Positions 26,888-35,865 are shown, counted from the stretch's first letter. The stretch: 64,000 nt of DNA from Bradyrhizobium sp. AUGA SZCCT0176 (GCF_018130145.1 NZ_JAFCMB010000016.1:85670-149669), one strand, 5' to 3'. Translations and numbers: made by a program. The notes: a model not told the origin generated them from the sequence alone.

Positions 26888-27892
26888 ATGGCTTACTCCA
26901 AAGAGGCTTACCCCAAAGAGGCCCACTTCAAAGCGGCGCGCTTCAAGGACTTCGTACCCCAGGGGGTGATCCCCGCGGTGCTGCTGCCGTTCCACGACGA
27001 TCTCGCCATCGACGAGTCGAGCTTCCGCAGCCATCTGCGTGACGTCGCTGCTGTCGAGGGCCTGTCGGCAGTAACGATCAATGCGCATTCGACCGAAGTG
27101 GCCTCGTGCACATCCGATGAGCAGAGCCGGGTGCTTGACATCGCAGGCGACGAGATCGGCGATCGGCTGCCGTTGATCCACGGCATCTGGGCGGACGGCA
27201 GCCTCGAGGCGGCGCGGATCGCAAAGCGCGCGCAGGCCGGCGGCGCTTCGGCGCTGCTGGTGTTTCCGCCGGCGCCCTTCACGCTCGGCCAGACCGCTGA
27301 CATGGCGCTCGCGCACTTCAGCACAATCGCGGCGGCCTCCGATCTGCCGCTGATCGTCTTCCAGTATCCGCTGGCGACCGGGCAAGGTTATCCCGCGGCG
27401 ACGCTGACCCGCCTGCTCGACGAAATCCCCACCATCCGCGCCATCAAGGACTGGTCGCAAAGCGTGCCGCAGCACGAGGCGCATGTAAGGATGCTGCAAT
27501 CGCGAAAGCAGCCGGTCACCGTGCTCTCCACCAACAGCGCCTGGCTCTTGAGTTCGCTGGTGCTCGGCTGCAACGGACTATTGTCGGGAAGCGGCAGCGT
27601 GATCGCCGATCTGCAGGCCCGGCTGTTCCGCGCGGTCGAAGCCTGCGACCTTGCCGAGGCGCGGCGGCTGAACGATCGCATCCATCCGCTGATGGCTGTG
27701 TTCTACGCCGATCCCTTTGTCGACATGCACAACCGCATGAAGGAGGCGCTGGTTCTTCTCGGCCGCCTGCCGCGCGCCGTGGTGCGGCCGCCATTGGTCA
27801 AGATCAGCGAGCCGGAGATCGCGCGGATTCGCGAGGCGCTGGTGGCTGCAGGTCTGCTCGATGAATCCGGAAAGCGGCGCGAAGCTGCCTGA
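26888..27892 (+). CDS. Dihydrodipicolinate synthase/N-acetylneuraminate lyase family aldolase
   Basis: A 334-residue TIM-barrel lyase. ATG 26888 follows GGGAG. The Schiff-base lysine is in IRAIKDWS and the catalytic tyrosine in IVFQYPL. NAHSTEVASCTSDEQ occupies the substrate-loop position where DapA has GTTGE, so this is a paralog acting on another alpha-keto acid rather than the lysine-pathway enzyme. The N-terminus has a short repeated lead (KEAYPKEAHFKAARFK). It converges on the SecD-like gene 10 bases away. Confidence 0.85.
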   Translation: MAYSKEAYPKEAHFKAARFKDFVPQGVIPAVLLPFHDDLAIDESSFRSHLRDVAAVEGLSAVTINAHSTEVASCTSDEQSRVLDIAGDEIGDRLPLIHGIWADGSLEAARIAKRAQAGGASALLVFPPAPFTLGQTADMALAHFSTIAAASDLPLIVFQYPLATGQGYPAATLTRLLDEIPTIRAIKDWSQSVPQHEAHVRMLQSRKQPVTVLSTNSAWLLSSLVLGCNGLLSGSGSVIADLQARLFRAVEACDLAEARRLNDRIHPLMAVFYADPFVDMHNRMKEALVLLGRLPRAVVRPPLVKISEPEIARIREALVAAGLLDESGKRREAA

Positions 27893-27902
27893 CGTGGTCT
27901 CG

Positions 27903-29006
27903 CTACTGTTTGCCGGCGGTCGCGACCGCTTCGACGACCTGCTGATCGACGACGCTCAGGCGCCCCGGCAGCGCCCCTGAACGTACCAGCATCGCGACGT
28001 TGTTGGCGTCTTCGATCGTAAAGTTGCCCGATATGATCGCCGAGCCGCCGGTGATCGGCTCGCTGATGATCGACTCCGACAGCACCTGGTCGTCAACGAC
28101 GATCGCGAACGGCTTTGTGATATTCTCCTGCGTGATGGTGGCGAAGCGCCGGGCGCCGCGCGCATTCAAGCGGAACGACGCGATCGGCTGCTGCGTCCGC
28201 GGGTCGATCAAGGGCGACGCGTCGATGATATCGTCGCCTTCCATTGCGACCTCCTTCAGGACCACAGAAGGCTCCCTGGTCTTGAAGTGGTAAAGAATTT
28301 CGGATGTCGGTGGCAGCGGACCTTTCTGAGCCAGCGCGGCGATCACGGACACATCGACCAGGCGAAACGTCACCCGCCCTCGCTTGCCGAGCAGCGCGCT
28401 CACGCGTTCGGGATCCCTGACGCCCGGCAGCAGCACACGAAGCCGGTCGGCCCCGTCGGGCTGCTGGCTGGCGTCCCTGATGCCTGCGTTGCGCAGGCGT
28501 TGGTCGATCATCTCGCCGGATTGCCTGACCAGTTCGCGCAGGCGCTCGGCGAACCCGGCCTCCGTCGGCATCAGGCGGATCAGCCCGTCACCGCTGTCGG
28601 CGACGCTGATCGTCTGTGCGCTGTAAGGCAATTCTTTCGTGGATGGCACCAGCTTGGCCAGCACGCGTTGCCGGTCCTTGGGCTCGGCAATCCGGACCTC
28701 GACGCCGCCGTCGCGCATCGCCAGACCGGAAAACGGAATGCGCCCTTCCCGCACGGTCCGATACAAATCATCGCGCAGCTCCGTCACGACTGCTTCGCGC
28801 AACGCGGCGCTATCGACCTTGAACAGAATCTTGGAGCCGCCTTGCCTGGCCAGCGCCTGCTCGGCATTGGCCGCAATCGTCGCGCGCATCTTGTCGACCG
28901 CCTGCGCGTCATCGGACGTCGCGCGCGGCGCGGCCACCGCCGAACACGCGGCGGACGCCAGCATGAAGGCGACGATAAACCCTGCCTTCTTGCCTCGCGC
29001 GTACAT
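27903..29006 (-). CDS. SecD-like periplasmic protein lacking the membrane domain
   Basis: A 367-residue protein with an N-terminal signal or lipoprotein-type segment (AGFIVAFMLASAACSAV). The body corresponds to the SecD periplasmic part: LRVLLPGVRDPERVSALLG then VTFRLVD is the P1 base, and the P1 head is seen in SPLIDPRTQQPIASFRLN, GARRFATITQENITKPFAIV and SGNFTIEDANNVAMLVRSG. True SecD continues with six membrane helices; here the protein stops right after LPGRLSVVDQQVVEA. It may be an accessory or decoy of the Sec translocon, or a stand-alone periplasmic protein. Confidence 0.82.
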   Translation of the reverse strand: MYARGKKAGFIVAFMLASAACSAVAAPRATSDDAQAVDKMRATIAANAEQALARQGGSKILFKVDSAALREAVVTELRDDLYRTVREGRIPFSGLAMRDGGVEVRIAEPKDRQRVLAKLVPSTKELPYSAQTISVADSGDGLIRLMPTEAGFAERLRELVRQSGEMIDQRLRNAGIRDASQQPDGADRLRVLLPGVRDPERVSALLGKRGRVTFRLVDVSVIAALAQKGPLPPTSEILYHFKTREPSVVLKEVAMEGDDIIDASPLIDPRTQQPIASFRLNARGARRFATITQENITKPFAIVVDDQVLSESIISEPITGGSAIISGNFTIEDANNVAMLVRSGALPGRLSVVDQQVVEAVATAGKQ

Positions 29007-29144
29007 GGTCTCAGCATCCTCTCATCCGGCGGCACGGATGTGCCAGTCCTTTAGTGCCGGAGGGGCGCGCCGAGGTTCAAAGCCCTTGCCAAAGGCCCAG
29101 GGCCAATATGAACTCCCGTAGCTACTCAGGCTGGGAGACGTCGC

Positions 29145-30350
29145 GTGAGCCCGATCGATACGCTGTTCACCAACGCAAAATTCGCTGACGGTTCGCTCAA
29201 TGATGTCGCCGTTGCGAACGGACGCATCAGCTCCGTTTCGAGGCCGGGAACCCAAATCTCCGTGGGTGCGCCGACACGCGATCTCGGCGGCGCGCTAATC
29301 GTTCCCGGGTTTGTCGAAGGACACATCCACCTCGACACCAGCTTCTACCGCGACGACTGGAAGCCCCACAAGCCCTATACCAACGGCTTCAATGTCCATG
29401 AACGCGTCGCCTTTCAGGCGCAAAATTTCGCCGAAGCCGCTCCCGTGGAAGTCCGCGCCCGAAATCAGCTCGAGCTTTGCATCGGCCATGGTTCGACGCA
29501 TATGCGCAGCCATGTCACGGTGGACGGCACCATCGGGCTCAGATCGCTGGAGAAGATTCTGGCGGTGCGCGAAGCCTACCGGAATATCATCGATATCCAG
29601 CTCGTCGCGTTCCCGCAGAGCGGCATCCTGCAAAGCCCCGGGACAGCTGAACTGCTCGATGAAGCGGTGGCGATGGGCGCTGATCTCGTCGGCGGCATAG
29701 ATCCCGCAAGCTTTGATCGCGATGTCGAAAAGCATCTCGACATCGTATTCGGTGTTGCCGAGAAACGTGGCGTCGGCGTCGACATACATCTTCACGATAA
29801 TGGCACGCTCGGAATCTTCGAAATCGAACAGATTGCGGCGCGGTCGCGCGCGCTCGGCATGGGCGGCCTTGTCGCAATCAGCCACGCCTATGCGCTCGGC
29901 GATGTCGCCACGGACATCGCCAAACGCACGGCCGACGTTCTGGCGGAAAGCGACGTTGCGATCATGACCAACGCGCCTGGACGCCGGCCCTTTCCGCCCG
30001 TCGCCCTTCTGCGCGAGGCCGGCGTCACGGTATTCGGCGGCAGCGACAATATCCGGGACTCCTGGTGGCCTTACGGCGATGGCGACATGCTGGGCCGCGC
30101 CAACATGATCGGCTACCGCTCCGGCTTCAACACCGACGACGAATTGGGGATCGCCTTTGACGTCGTGACCAGGGCCGGCGCGAAAGCGCTGCGGCTTAAG
30201 GGCTATGGGCTTGAGGTCGGCGACAAGGCCGATTTCGTGACCTTGAATGCGCAACATGTGCCGGAGGCAGTGGTGGCGATCCCGCGCGGGCGATCGGTCT
30301 ACAAGAATGGAAAACTTGTGGCTCGCGATGGCATGCTGGCCCGATCGTAA
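29145..30350 (+). CDS. Cytosine-deaminase-like amidohydrolase
   Basis: A 401-residue metal-dependent hydrolase of the CodA/COG0402 group. GTG 29145 follows GGGAG. Metal ligands appear in GFVEGHIHLDTSF, VDIHLHDNG, ISHAY and the catalytic Asp in FGGSDNIRDSWWP, all as in cytosine deaminase. It probably deaminates or hydrolyses a cyclic N-containing base. It converges with tenA 33 bases away, which makes a role in pyrimidine or thiamine-fragment salvage conceivable (inference). Confidence 0.85.
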   Translation: MSPIDTLFTNAKFADGSLNDVAVANGRISSVSRPGTQISVGAPTRDLGGALIVPGFVEGHIHLDTSFYRDDWKPHKPYTNGFNVHERVAFQAQNFAEAAPVEVRARNQLELCIGHGSTHMRSHVTVDGTIGLRSLEKILAVREAYRNIIDIQLVAFPQSGILQSPGTAELLDEAVAMGADLVGGIDPASFDRDVEKHLDIVFGVAEKRGVGVDIHLHDNGTLGIFEIEQIAARSRALGMGGLVAISHAYALGDVATDIAKRTADVLAESDVAIMTNAPGRRPFPPVALLREAGVTVFGGSDNIRDSWWPYGDGDMLGRANMIGYRSGFNTDDELGIAFDVVTRAGAKALRLKGYGLEVGDKADFVTLNAQHVPEAVVAIPRGRSVYKNGKLVARDGMLARS

Positions 30351-30383
30351 GCCTGCCGCGACCCCGGACCTGCTAGCGACCTA

Positions 30384-31052
30384 TCAAGACTTGCCCACGC
30401 GCCAGCCCATTTCCCAGAAGTCGGCTTCGAGCCGGGTTGCTTCCTTGAAGGTCGCGATCAGCTCGGCCTCGCGGGCCGGCGTCGCGTAGCGATCGGCAAG
30501 GGATTCCAGATGCGCCCGCGCGTTCGCCGCAACTTCCTGATAGGGCGCACCGGCATATTCGGCGATCCAGACACGATATGGGTTGGTTGCGAGCAGCGCG
30601 TTCGGGTGCGCGACGAGCCTGGTTGCGATCTCGGCGTAGCCGATCACGCAAGGCGCCAGCGCCACCTTGAGCGACAGCAGGTCGCCGCGCATCCCGGCGT
30701 CGAGCACATAGCGGGTATAGGCCAGCATCTCGACCGCCGGAGGGGCTTGTTCGAGATCGCCGGGCGACAGCCCCCAGCCGGCGCAAAGTTTGACGTGCAG
30801 GTCCATCTCGACGTCGAGAATCGCCGAAAGGCCGGCCGCCGCCTCGCGCATGTCCGCCAGCTGAGGCGCCTTGTAGACCGCGAGCGCGTAGGCGCGCGCA
30901 AACTCGATCAGGAACAGATAATCCTGAACGAGATAGTGACGAAACGCCGCCTCGGCGAGCGAGCCGTCCGCCATGGCGTTCGTAAAGGCATGCTCGGTGT
31001 AGGCGCGCCACTCGGCGGATGCTGCGGTCTTCAATCGCTCGAAGAAACTCAT
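30384..31052 (-). CDS. tenA: TenA/thiaminase II family aminopyrimidine aminohydrolase
   Basis: All-helical cytoplasmic enzyme of 222 residues, the normal length. The active-site Cys is in LAPCVIGYAEIA and the C-terminal Glu in EADFWEMGWRVG; YLVQDYLFL is also a family hallmark. TenA hydrolyses degraded thiamine pyrimidines to recover HMP. No TPP-riboswitch consensus was seen upstream. Convergent with the cytosine-deaminase-like gene. Confidence 0.9.
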   Translation of the reverse strand: MSFFERLKTAASAEWRAYTEHAFTNAMADGSLAEAAFRHYLVQDYLFLIEFARAYALAVYKAPQLADMREAAAGLSAILDVEMDLHVKLCAGWGLSPGDLEQAPPAVEMLAYTRYVLDAGMRGDLLSLKVALAPCVIGYAEIATRLVAHPNALLATNPYRVWIAEYAGAPYQEVAANARAHLESLADRYATPAREAELIATFKEATRLEADFWEMGWRVGKS

Positions 31053-31253
31053 GATCTTTCGCTGGGCTGGCTTTTCAACGGATGGCTTGTCGGTGATAAC
31101 AGACCACTGCGGCCCGGGACAATGCCCGCTCTGCGCAGAAGCATTTCATAGCCGGATGGAGCACGACGGCAGCTTGAATGCTGCTGCGACGTTTCGCGGA
31201 TCAGCCAGCGCTGCCGGCGCTGGAACCCCGCGGCCTGGACGGCGTTGACGTGT

Positions 31254-31502
31254 ATGGCAACCGTTTTGCGAAAACCCGTGATCATTGCCGCGATTGTCGC
31301 GGCCGTCTCGATTACCACCATCATCCTGGTAGATCACACCAACCTGATCATTGACCGACGGCCACCCCAGACGCCTCCCGGCACGACATTCAATACGGTG
31401 AATGACGCCGGCGCGACGGTTAATCCGACCCGGCCTGAATCTGCGATCAAGCCGACGCCGCCCGGCCCGGCACCGGTTCAGCCGGCCATCCCGGCCAAGT
31501 AG
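31254..31502 (+). CDS. Small exported or membrane-anchored Pro-rich protein (82 aa)
   Basis: ATG 31254 (a TTG nine bases earlier is also in frame). One hydrophobic segment, VIIAAIVAAVSITTIILV, then a Pro/Thr-rich tail (TPPGPAPVQPAIPAK). No family recognised; it looks like a single-span protein with a flexible periplasmic tail. Confidence 0.55.
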   Translation: MATVLRKPVIIAAIVAAVSITTIILVDHTNLIIDRRPPQTPPGTTFNTVNDAGATVNPTRPESAIKPTPPGPAPVQPAIPAK

Positions 31503-31634
31503 CCGACAGCCCCGCTGGTGCGCAAAAAAACCGATGGTGGTTGCCGGCAATCGCCTGCGAGTCGATGAATTCAGGATATCGGGCCGCGCCTTGCGCGGGA
31601 CCCGTTGGCTAATCCGGCCGCCGGCCCTACCGGG

Positions 31635-31820
31635 TCACTTGGCGTAGCCCTGGGATCGCAGCCACGCGACCTTGCGGTTTCCGTTCATCCAGTCGTCGGC
31701 ATCTGCCTTGCTGGTCAGCCCGGTGATCTCGCGTTGTTCGCTGCCAGGATAATCTGCCTGGATAGTCCAGTCGTCATCTGCGATCCGGACGGTCTTGAAG
31801 GTCACTTTTGCTTTTGCCAT
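31635..31820 (-). CDS. Small conserved-type hypothetical protein (61 aa)
   Basis: MAKAKVTFKTVRIADDDWTI opens a compact alpha/beta-like sequence ending in WMNGNRKVAWLRSQGYAK. I recognise the general pattern from Bradyrhizobium hypothetical proteins, without function. It sits alone between a rightward Pro-rich protein and the GNAT gene. Confidence 0.6.
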   Translation of the reverse strand: MAKAKVTFKTVRIADDDWTIQADYPGSEQREITGLTSKADADDWMNGNRKVAWLRSQGYAK

Positions 31821-31890
31821 GAGACATTATGCACCATCCGGAGGGGACTGTGTGAGGTTTCTGAGGATTGAAACCAGCGCGCGGGCAATG

Positions 31891-31918
31891 AAAAAGGCCG
31901 CCAACCGAGGCGGCCTTA
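31891..31918 (-). terminator. Terminator immediately after the GNAT gene
   Basis: On the minus strand GGCCGCC-TCGGTT-GGCGGCC is followed by TTTTTC, starting at the stop codon of the acetyltransferase gene. A near-identical hairpin follows the gene at 39591 and a degenerate one the gene at 44650. Confidence 0.75.
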
Positions 31919-32371
31919 TCGTTCCAGCACATAGACCGTCTGGTTATGCTCCCCCACCCCGTGCTCGATGGGGTCCATCCCATCCGCGTGTAGAATGCCA
32001 ATCGCTCCGGCGATGAGCACAGATAGGCGCGCGGGAAGCCGCGTTCGAAACAGCATTGCGCCGCATGCCCGCACCAGCGCGCGTCCAACCTCTTGCCGCC
32101 TGTGCTCCGGCTCAACCCACACGGCGGCTACCCACGGCGCGTACTGCCTGCGTTCGGGAAGATCGCACGCGATGCCCAGTGTCGACCCCAGATACCGATC
32201 TCCGTCCGCCGCGACGACAGCAAAGGAGATGGGATCGCCCTTCATCATATCGAGCAAGCCGTTCGATACCGTGGAGTATGGGTGGCCGGAGGGGTCCCAC
32301 CAGGCACGCCACACCCGGTCAGCGACGGTATTGAAGAACTCAGGCCGCTCCCGCAGGTCAAATATCTGCAA
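31916..32371 (-). pseudogene. GNAT-family N-acetyltransferase with two compensating frameshifts
   Basis: TTG 32371 follows a GGGGGA ribosome site and opens the typical LQIFDLRERPEFF start. AVWVEPEHRRQEVGRALV is the acetyl-CoA-binding motif A. After GAMLF the frame reads a non-family segment, while the +1 frame reads the expected ERGFPRAYLCSSPERLAFYT. The original frame then resumes with IEHGVGEHNQTVYVLER at the true C-terminus. So one extra base near 32050 and one missing base near 31968 cancel, leaving the gene open but with about 27 wrong residues, including the region that shapes the acceptor site. It could be natural or a sequencing artefact. Confidence 0.72.
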
Positions 32372-32598
32372 ATGACGTCCCCCGACAAGGACGGCGAAAT
32401 TTCTAGCCAGGACACTCCCGAAATCAATTTGGGCCACCGGGGGCAGACACGGACGTCGCCCAGGACGGACCGGCGACAGCTTGATCCGCCTGCCCAAATT
32501 GAAAGCATAACGGCAACAATTCCGTAGAAGTACGGAAATCGCGCACCGCCAAAGCAGCGCCTTGCGGGAAATCGCGGGGATCGTTCAATGGAACTTTA

Positions 32599-33978
32599 GT
32601 GTTTGCCGTCTATCAAGCCCGGCACCGACCATTACCGGCTGACATAGATCCGAGGGCGAGCCCAACCGTGCATCTTCAATTTTTTCGGGCTCTGGCCAAC
32701 GTTGCCAATTCGACGAGGATCGGCGCGATCGAGTGCGTCGCCCGCTTTGGAAAAAACAGCTCGGGCAATATCGCGGTCCTGTTCGGGATTGTCCTGGTGC
32801 CCCTGCTGATCGCCGTCGGCTGCGCCATCGACTATTCGGTGGCGAACAATCAGCGCACCAAGATGCAGTCGGCGCTCGATGCCGCGATCCTGGCCGGCTC
32901 GATCGCCGGCAAACAAGCGCTCGATTCCGGCGCCAGCAGCACCGCGGCGATTGCGGCAGCCAATGCCGCTGCCGCCAATTTCTTCTCCGCCAATATGACA
33001 TCGGGCATCTCGGCCAGCATCAGTACCACCTTCACGATGAACGGCCTCACGCTTGCAGGAAAGGGAACGGCGACGGGCACCGTTTCCAACTCCTTCATGA
33101 AGGTGGCCGGCCATCCGACCACGCAATTGTCGACGGCCTCGCAGTCGAGCTCGACGGCCCAACCTTACCTGAACGTCTACCTCCTGATCGACATCTCCGC
33201 ATCGATGCTGTTGCCCTCGACCAGTGCGGGCATCACGCAGATGATGAACGGCCAGGGCGGCTGCGCGCTGGCCTGTCATGACAAGGCCAACGGCACCGAT
33301 TCATATGCCTGGGCCCTGAACAAGGGAATCGAATTGCGCTACCAGGTCGTCAATCAGGGCGTCCAGAATCTGCTGACACACCTCAACAGCAATTCCAGCC
33401 TGAAATCCCACGTCAAGGTCGGGCTGTGGTCGTTCGACGACAACCTGACGCAACTGACGGCTCCGACCTACACCTATTCGATGGTATCCGGCAATTTCCC
33501 GGCGCCTGCGCTTGCCAACACCGACGCATCGGCGGCAACGCCCTTCAACAGCCTGATATCGAAATTCATCAGCGATGTCGGCCCCGCCGGTGACGGCAGC
33601 TCAGCGTCGAGTCCGCTGAAAATGGTGATCATTGCCACCGACGGCGTCAACGATCCGACACGGGCGTGGGTCTCGGAGCCATCGCTTCGATCCCAGGTCA
33701 AGGTGTTCGATACGGCCTTCTGCAGCACGTTCAAGAGCAAGGGCGTCACCGTTGCGATCATCAATACGCCCTATTACCCGATGACCTGGGACTGGGGTTA
33801 CAACGCGACGCTCGGCCAGCCCGGCAGCCTCGGCGGCGCGACCCGCGTCGACGATATTCCGATCGCCTTGTCGGCGTGCGCGGGCAAGTATTTTACGGTG
33901 GCGTCGGACGTCGCCTCGATCCAATCGGCGTTCACAAAGCTTTTTGTGGCGGCGTCGCCGATACGGCTGACGAACTAG
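32599..33978 (+). CDS. TadG-like pilus-assembly/vWA-domain protein
   Basis: The N-terminus matches TadE/TadG: FGKNSSGNIAVLFGIVLVPL then a transmembrane helix and AIDYSVANNQRTKMQSALDA. A von Willebrand A-like domain follows from about residue 190 with a MIDAS motif DISASM, and the second metal loop is in IIATDGVNDPT. Up to 459 residues; the start is uncertain (GTG 32599 or GTG 32668, neither with a clear ribosome site). Such proteins are minor pseudopilin-like components of Flp pili, anchored in the inner membrane. No other tad genes are nearby. Confidence 0.8.
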   Translation: MFAVYQARHRPLPADIDPRASPTVHLQFFRALANVANSTRIGAIECVARFGKNSSGNIAVLFGIVLVPLLIAVGCAIDYSVANNQRTKMQSALDAAILAGSIAGKQALDSGASSTAAIAAANAAAANFFSANMTSGISASISTTFTMNGLTLAGKGTATGTVSNSFMKVAGHPTTQLSTASQSSSTAQPYLNVYLLIDISASMLLPSTSAGITQMMNGQGGCALACHDKANGTDSYAWALNKGIELRYQVVNQGVQNLLTHLNSNSSLKSHVKVGLWSFDDNLTQLTAPTYTYSMVSGNFPAPALANTDASAATPFNSLISKFISDVGPAGDGSSASSPLKMVIIATDGVNDPTRAWVSEPSLRSQVKVFDTAFCSTFKSKGVTVAIINTPYYPMTWDWGYNATLGQPGSLGGATRVDDIPIALSACAGKYFTVASDVASIQSAFTKLFVAASPIRLTN

Positions 33979-34266
33979 CGCGTGGACTCATAAGCGCGGA
34001 GCCATAGCCTGATTGACGCAAGTTGCACGAAGGCAAGGAAGTTGGCAGCCAGCTCGTCGTAGCGCGCCGCAACCCGACGGCATTGCTTGATCGGGTTGAA
34101 GAAACGCTCGATCCGGTTGCGCCGCGGTAGAGATAAGGGCTGCAGCAGATCGGATCGTTGCGATTGCGTTTTGGCGGGATGTTGGCCCATGCGCCTCGCC
34201 TATGGCGAGCCCCCTGATCCAATCGGCGTCATAGCCACGTCGGCAAGCAACGTTGATAAAGACCTG
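33979..34266 (-). pseudogene. IS5-family transposase relic (C-terminal part)
   Basis: Two frames together spell the end of an IS5-type DDE transposase: RGYDADWIRGL (near 34235) in one, AWANIPPKRNRNDPI in the next, then after another shift RIERFFNPIKQCRRVAARYD and ANFLAFVQLASIRLWLR. The N-terminal two thirds and any terminal inverted repeats are missing. It lies between the TadG-like gene and the hydrolase gene, whose stop codons both touch it. Confidence 0.78.
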
Positions 34267-34268
34267 AC

Positions 34269-35015
34269 CTAGCTGAGGTTTGCCAAGAACGCGTTTATCG
34301 CATCCGCTCCTTGTTTGGGCTGCTGGCACATCCACCAATGACCCGCTCCTTCCAGCACTGCGACTTTTGCGCCGGCGCGCTCGGCAGAACGGCGCGCGAG
34401 CGTTTCTCCGCCAACAAAGGTATCTTCCGTAGCGATAATCGCTAGGCCGGGTTTGGCAACGGCTCGCGGCAAGCTCGCACCGAGATCGCGCATCACCGGT
34501 TGAGCGGCTGATCTGTACAGCGACAAAATCGCTCGACCCAGGTCCGCGTTCGCACCTGCGATCACTTTCTGAGCGATTGCTCTGGTCATGCCCAGGCTCA
34601 CGTACCGCTCGACTCGGGCCTCTGCCGGCATGCTGGCCATCTGTGCAAGCGCCTGCTCGCCGATTTCTGCCGTCTGCCAAGCCTGTGCCATGTCGTGCCA
34701 GACGTAATCAGGGTCGAAGGCGCCCAAAATATCACTTGCCCAGGACCGTATCAGATCTGGACGGTCCATCGCGATGCGGATGACATGTCCGCCACCCCAA
34801 TCATGTCCCACAAGATCGATGGGTTGTGCCAACTTTCCAAGTTCGACGGCGAGCCAGTCGCGATAAGCGTCGGTGGAACAGTCAAAGCCCGAAGGGATTG
34901 CGGAGCCAAACCCGGGTGGAGACAGACGAACAACGTCGTGGTTGCGCAAATGCGGGACTAGGTCGTCCCATACTGCCTCTGTTTCAGGATTTCCGTGAAC
35001 GAAAACAATCGTCAT
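34269..35015 (-). CDS. Alpha/beta hydrolase, epoxide hydrolase/haloalkane dehalogenase-like
   Basis: A 248-residue cytoplasmic hydrolase. MTIVFVHGNPETEAVW carries the oxyanion HGNP motif. The nucleophile elbow is LVGHDWGGGH, with Asp rather than Ser, as in epoxide hydrolases and dehalogenases. The acid is in IIATEDTFVG and the catalytic His in EGAGHWWM. The IS5 relic directly follows the stop codon. Confidence 0.85.
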   Translation of the reverse strand: MTIVFVHGNPETEAVWDDLVPHLRNHDVVRLSPPGFGSAIPSGFDCSTDAYRDWLAVELGKLAQPIDLVGHDWGGGHVIRIAMDRPDLIRSWASDILGAFDPDYVWHDMAQAWQTAEIGEQALAQMASMPAEARVERYVSLGMTRAIAQKVIAGANADLGRAILSLYRSAAQPVMRDLGASLPRAVAKPGLAIIATEDTFVGGETLARRSAERAGAKVAVLEGAGHWWMCQQPKQGADAINAFLANLS

Positions 35016-35395
35016 CGCAGATCCCGCTTAAACAACGTTTTCGCAATGCCTGTGCGTACCGCCGTAACCTATCGCTTCGACGTTAATGCGGAAAGCGGGC
35101 TTCAAGGTGGTTTTTTGGTCGGGTCACGGTAAATTTGGGGTGGGCATGTCAGCTCATGGGCACTTCTCGGACATCCAGCATTGTCCGCTTTCTAGTCGCT
35201 ATTGGTGGCATAGCGGACATCGGAAATTTATGAGTACGGCCTAACGCACCGGGCGGATGAGCTGGAGCACCATCGCCGTTCGAACCCAAGACAGGATAGC
35301 GGACTGCGCCGCCATCTGTTCATCGGGCCGCGCCTTGCGCGACCCGTCGGGCTCTTTCCGCCCTATGGCCCTGGCCGAAACAGGCAGCGCGCAGA
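35016..35395. other. Intergenic, no recognised gene
   Basis: No supported gene. A short element TCGGGCCGCGCCTTGCGCG at about 35323 also occurs at about 31579, again followed by an ACCCGT motif, so a small dispersed repeat is present. Long minus-strand frames here read as low-complexity Arg/Pro and are rejected. Confidence 0.35.
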
Positions 35396-35659
35396 TCAGT
35401 ACCGGTCGTAGTAACGGCCGCGCGGATAGTAGGCGTAAGCGTGCATGGGGTTGATGCCGCAATAGGCGTCGGTCCCGTACGCGGTCGCCATGCACTGCTG
35501 GTAGCTGGAGAACTGGCAATTGCCGGGATAGCCCCACTGGCGGCCTTGCAGGCAATAGCGATCCTGGATGCGCTCGGCTGCGGGTGCTGGCGACATCGAT
35601 CCGACGACGGTCAAGGCTGAAACGGCTGCCAGAATGGCAAGGGAAACATTGCGGCGCAT
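35396..35659 (-). CDS. DUF3551 family exported small protein
   Basis: 87 residues; ATG 35659 follows GAGGAG. Signal peptide MRRNVSLAILAAVSALTVVG with cleavage near PAPAAE. The mature part has the cysteine pattern YCLQGRQWGYPGNCQFSSYQ, QCMATAYG, YCGINP and a Tyr/Arg-rich tail. Paralog of the proteins at 25487 and 36275. Confidence 0.85.
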   Translation of the reverse strand: MRRNVSLAILAAVSALTVVGSMSPAPAAERIQDRYCLQGRQWGYPGNCQFSSYQQCMATAYGTDAYCGINPMHAYAYYPRGRYYDRY

Positions 35660-35743
35660 GGTCGAAACTCCTCGAATTGCTGTGAATTGCTTTCGATAGA
35701 TAGACGGGCCAACCCCTCCAAAAGTTCAAACCCCCGGGGCGGA

Positions 35744-35865
35744 TTAATTCCTGGTCATGTTCGGGGCGTTCATGACGTGGCTGGTCGCTGCCGGCGGATG
35801 ATATCTGTTGTTGGGGTGCATCGCCGCCACAGCGAGCAGGGCGAGAAGCCGACTATCTTGCGCAT
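35744..35865 (-). pseudogene. Small exported peptide gene with one-base deletion
   Basis: ATG 35865 reads MRKIVGF, then needs a frame change to continue as LALLAVAAMHPNNRYHPP and onward to a TAA at 35744. With one extra C at about 35845 (TTCTCG instead of TTCCTCG) it would be a 40-residue protein with a signal-like N-terminus. Its upstream 90 bases are homologous to the region before the double-glycine gene at 42569, including a GTGA-N6-TCAC dyad at the same distance. Confidence 0.5.

Noticed and set aside
29030..29144. TPP riboswitch upstream of the amidohydrolase or tenA
   Set aside because: The conserved CTGAGA and ACCTGATC elements were not found on either strand.
33979..34266. Complete insertion sequence
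   Set aside because: Only the transposase C-terminus remains, with frameshifts, and no terminal inverted repeats were seen.
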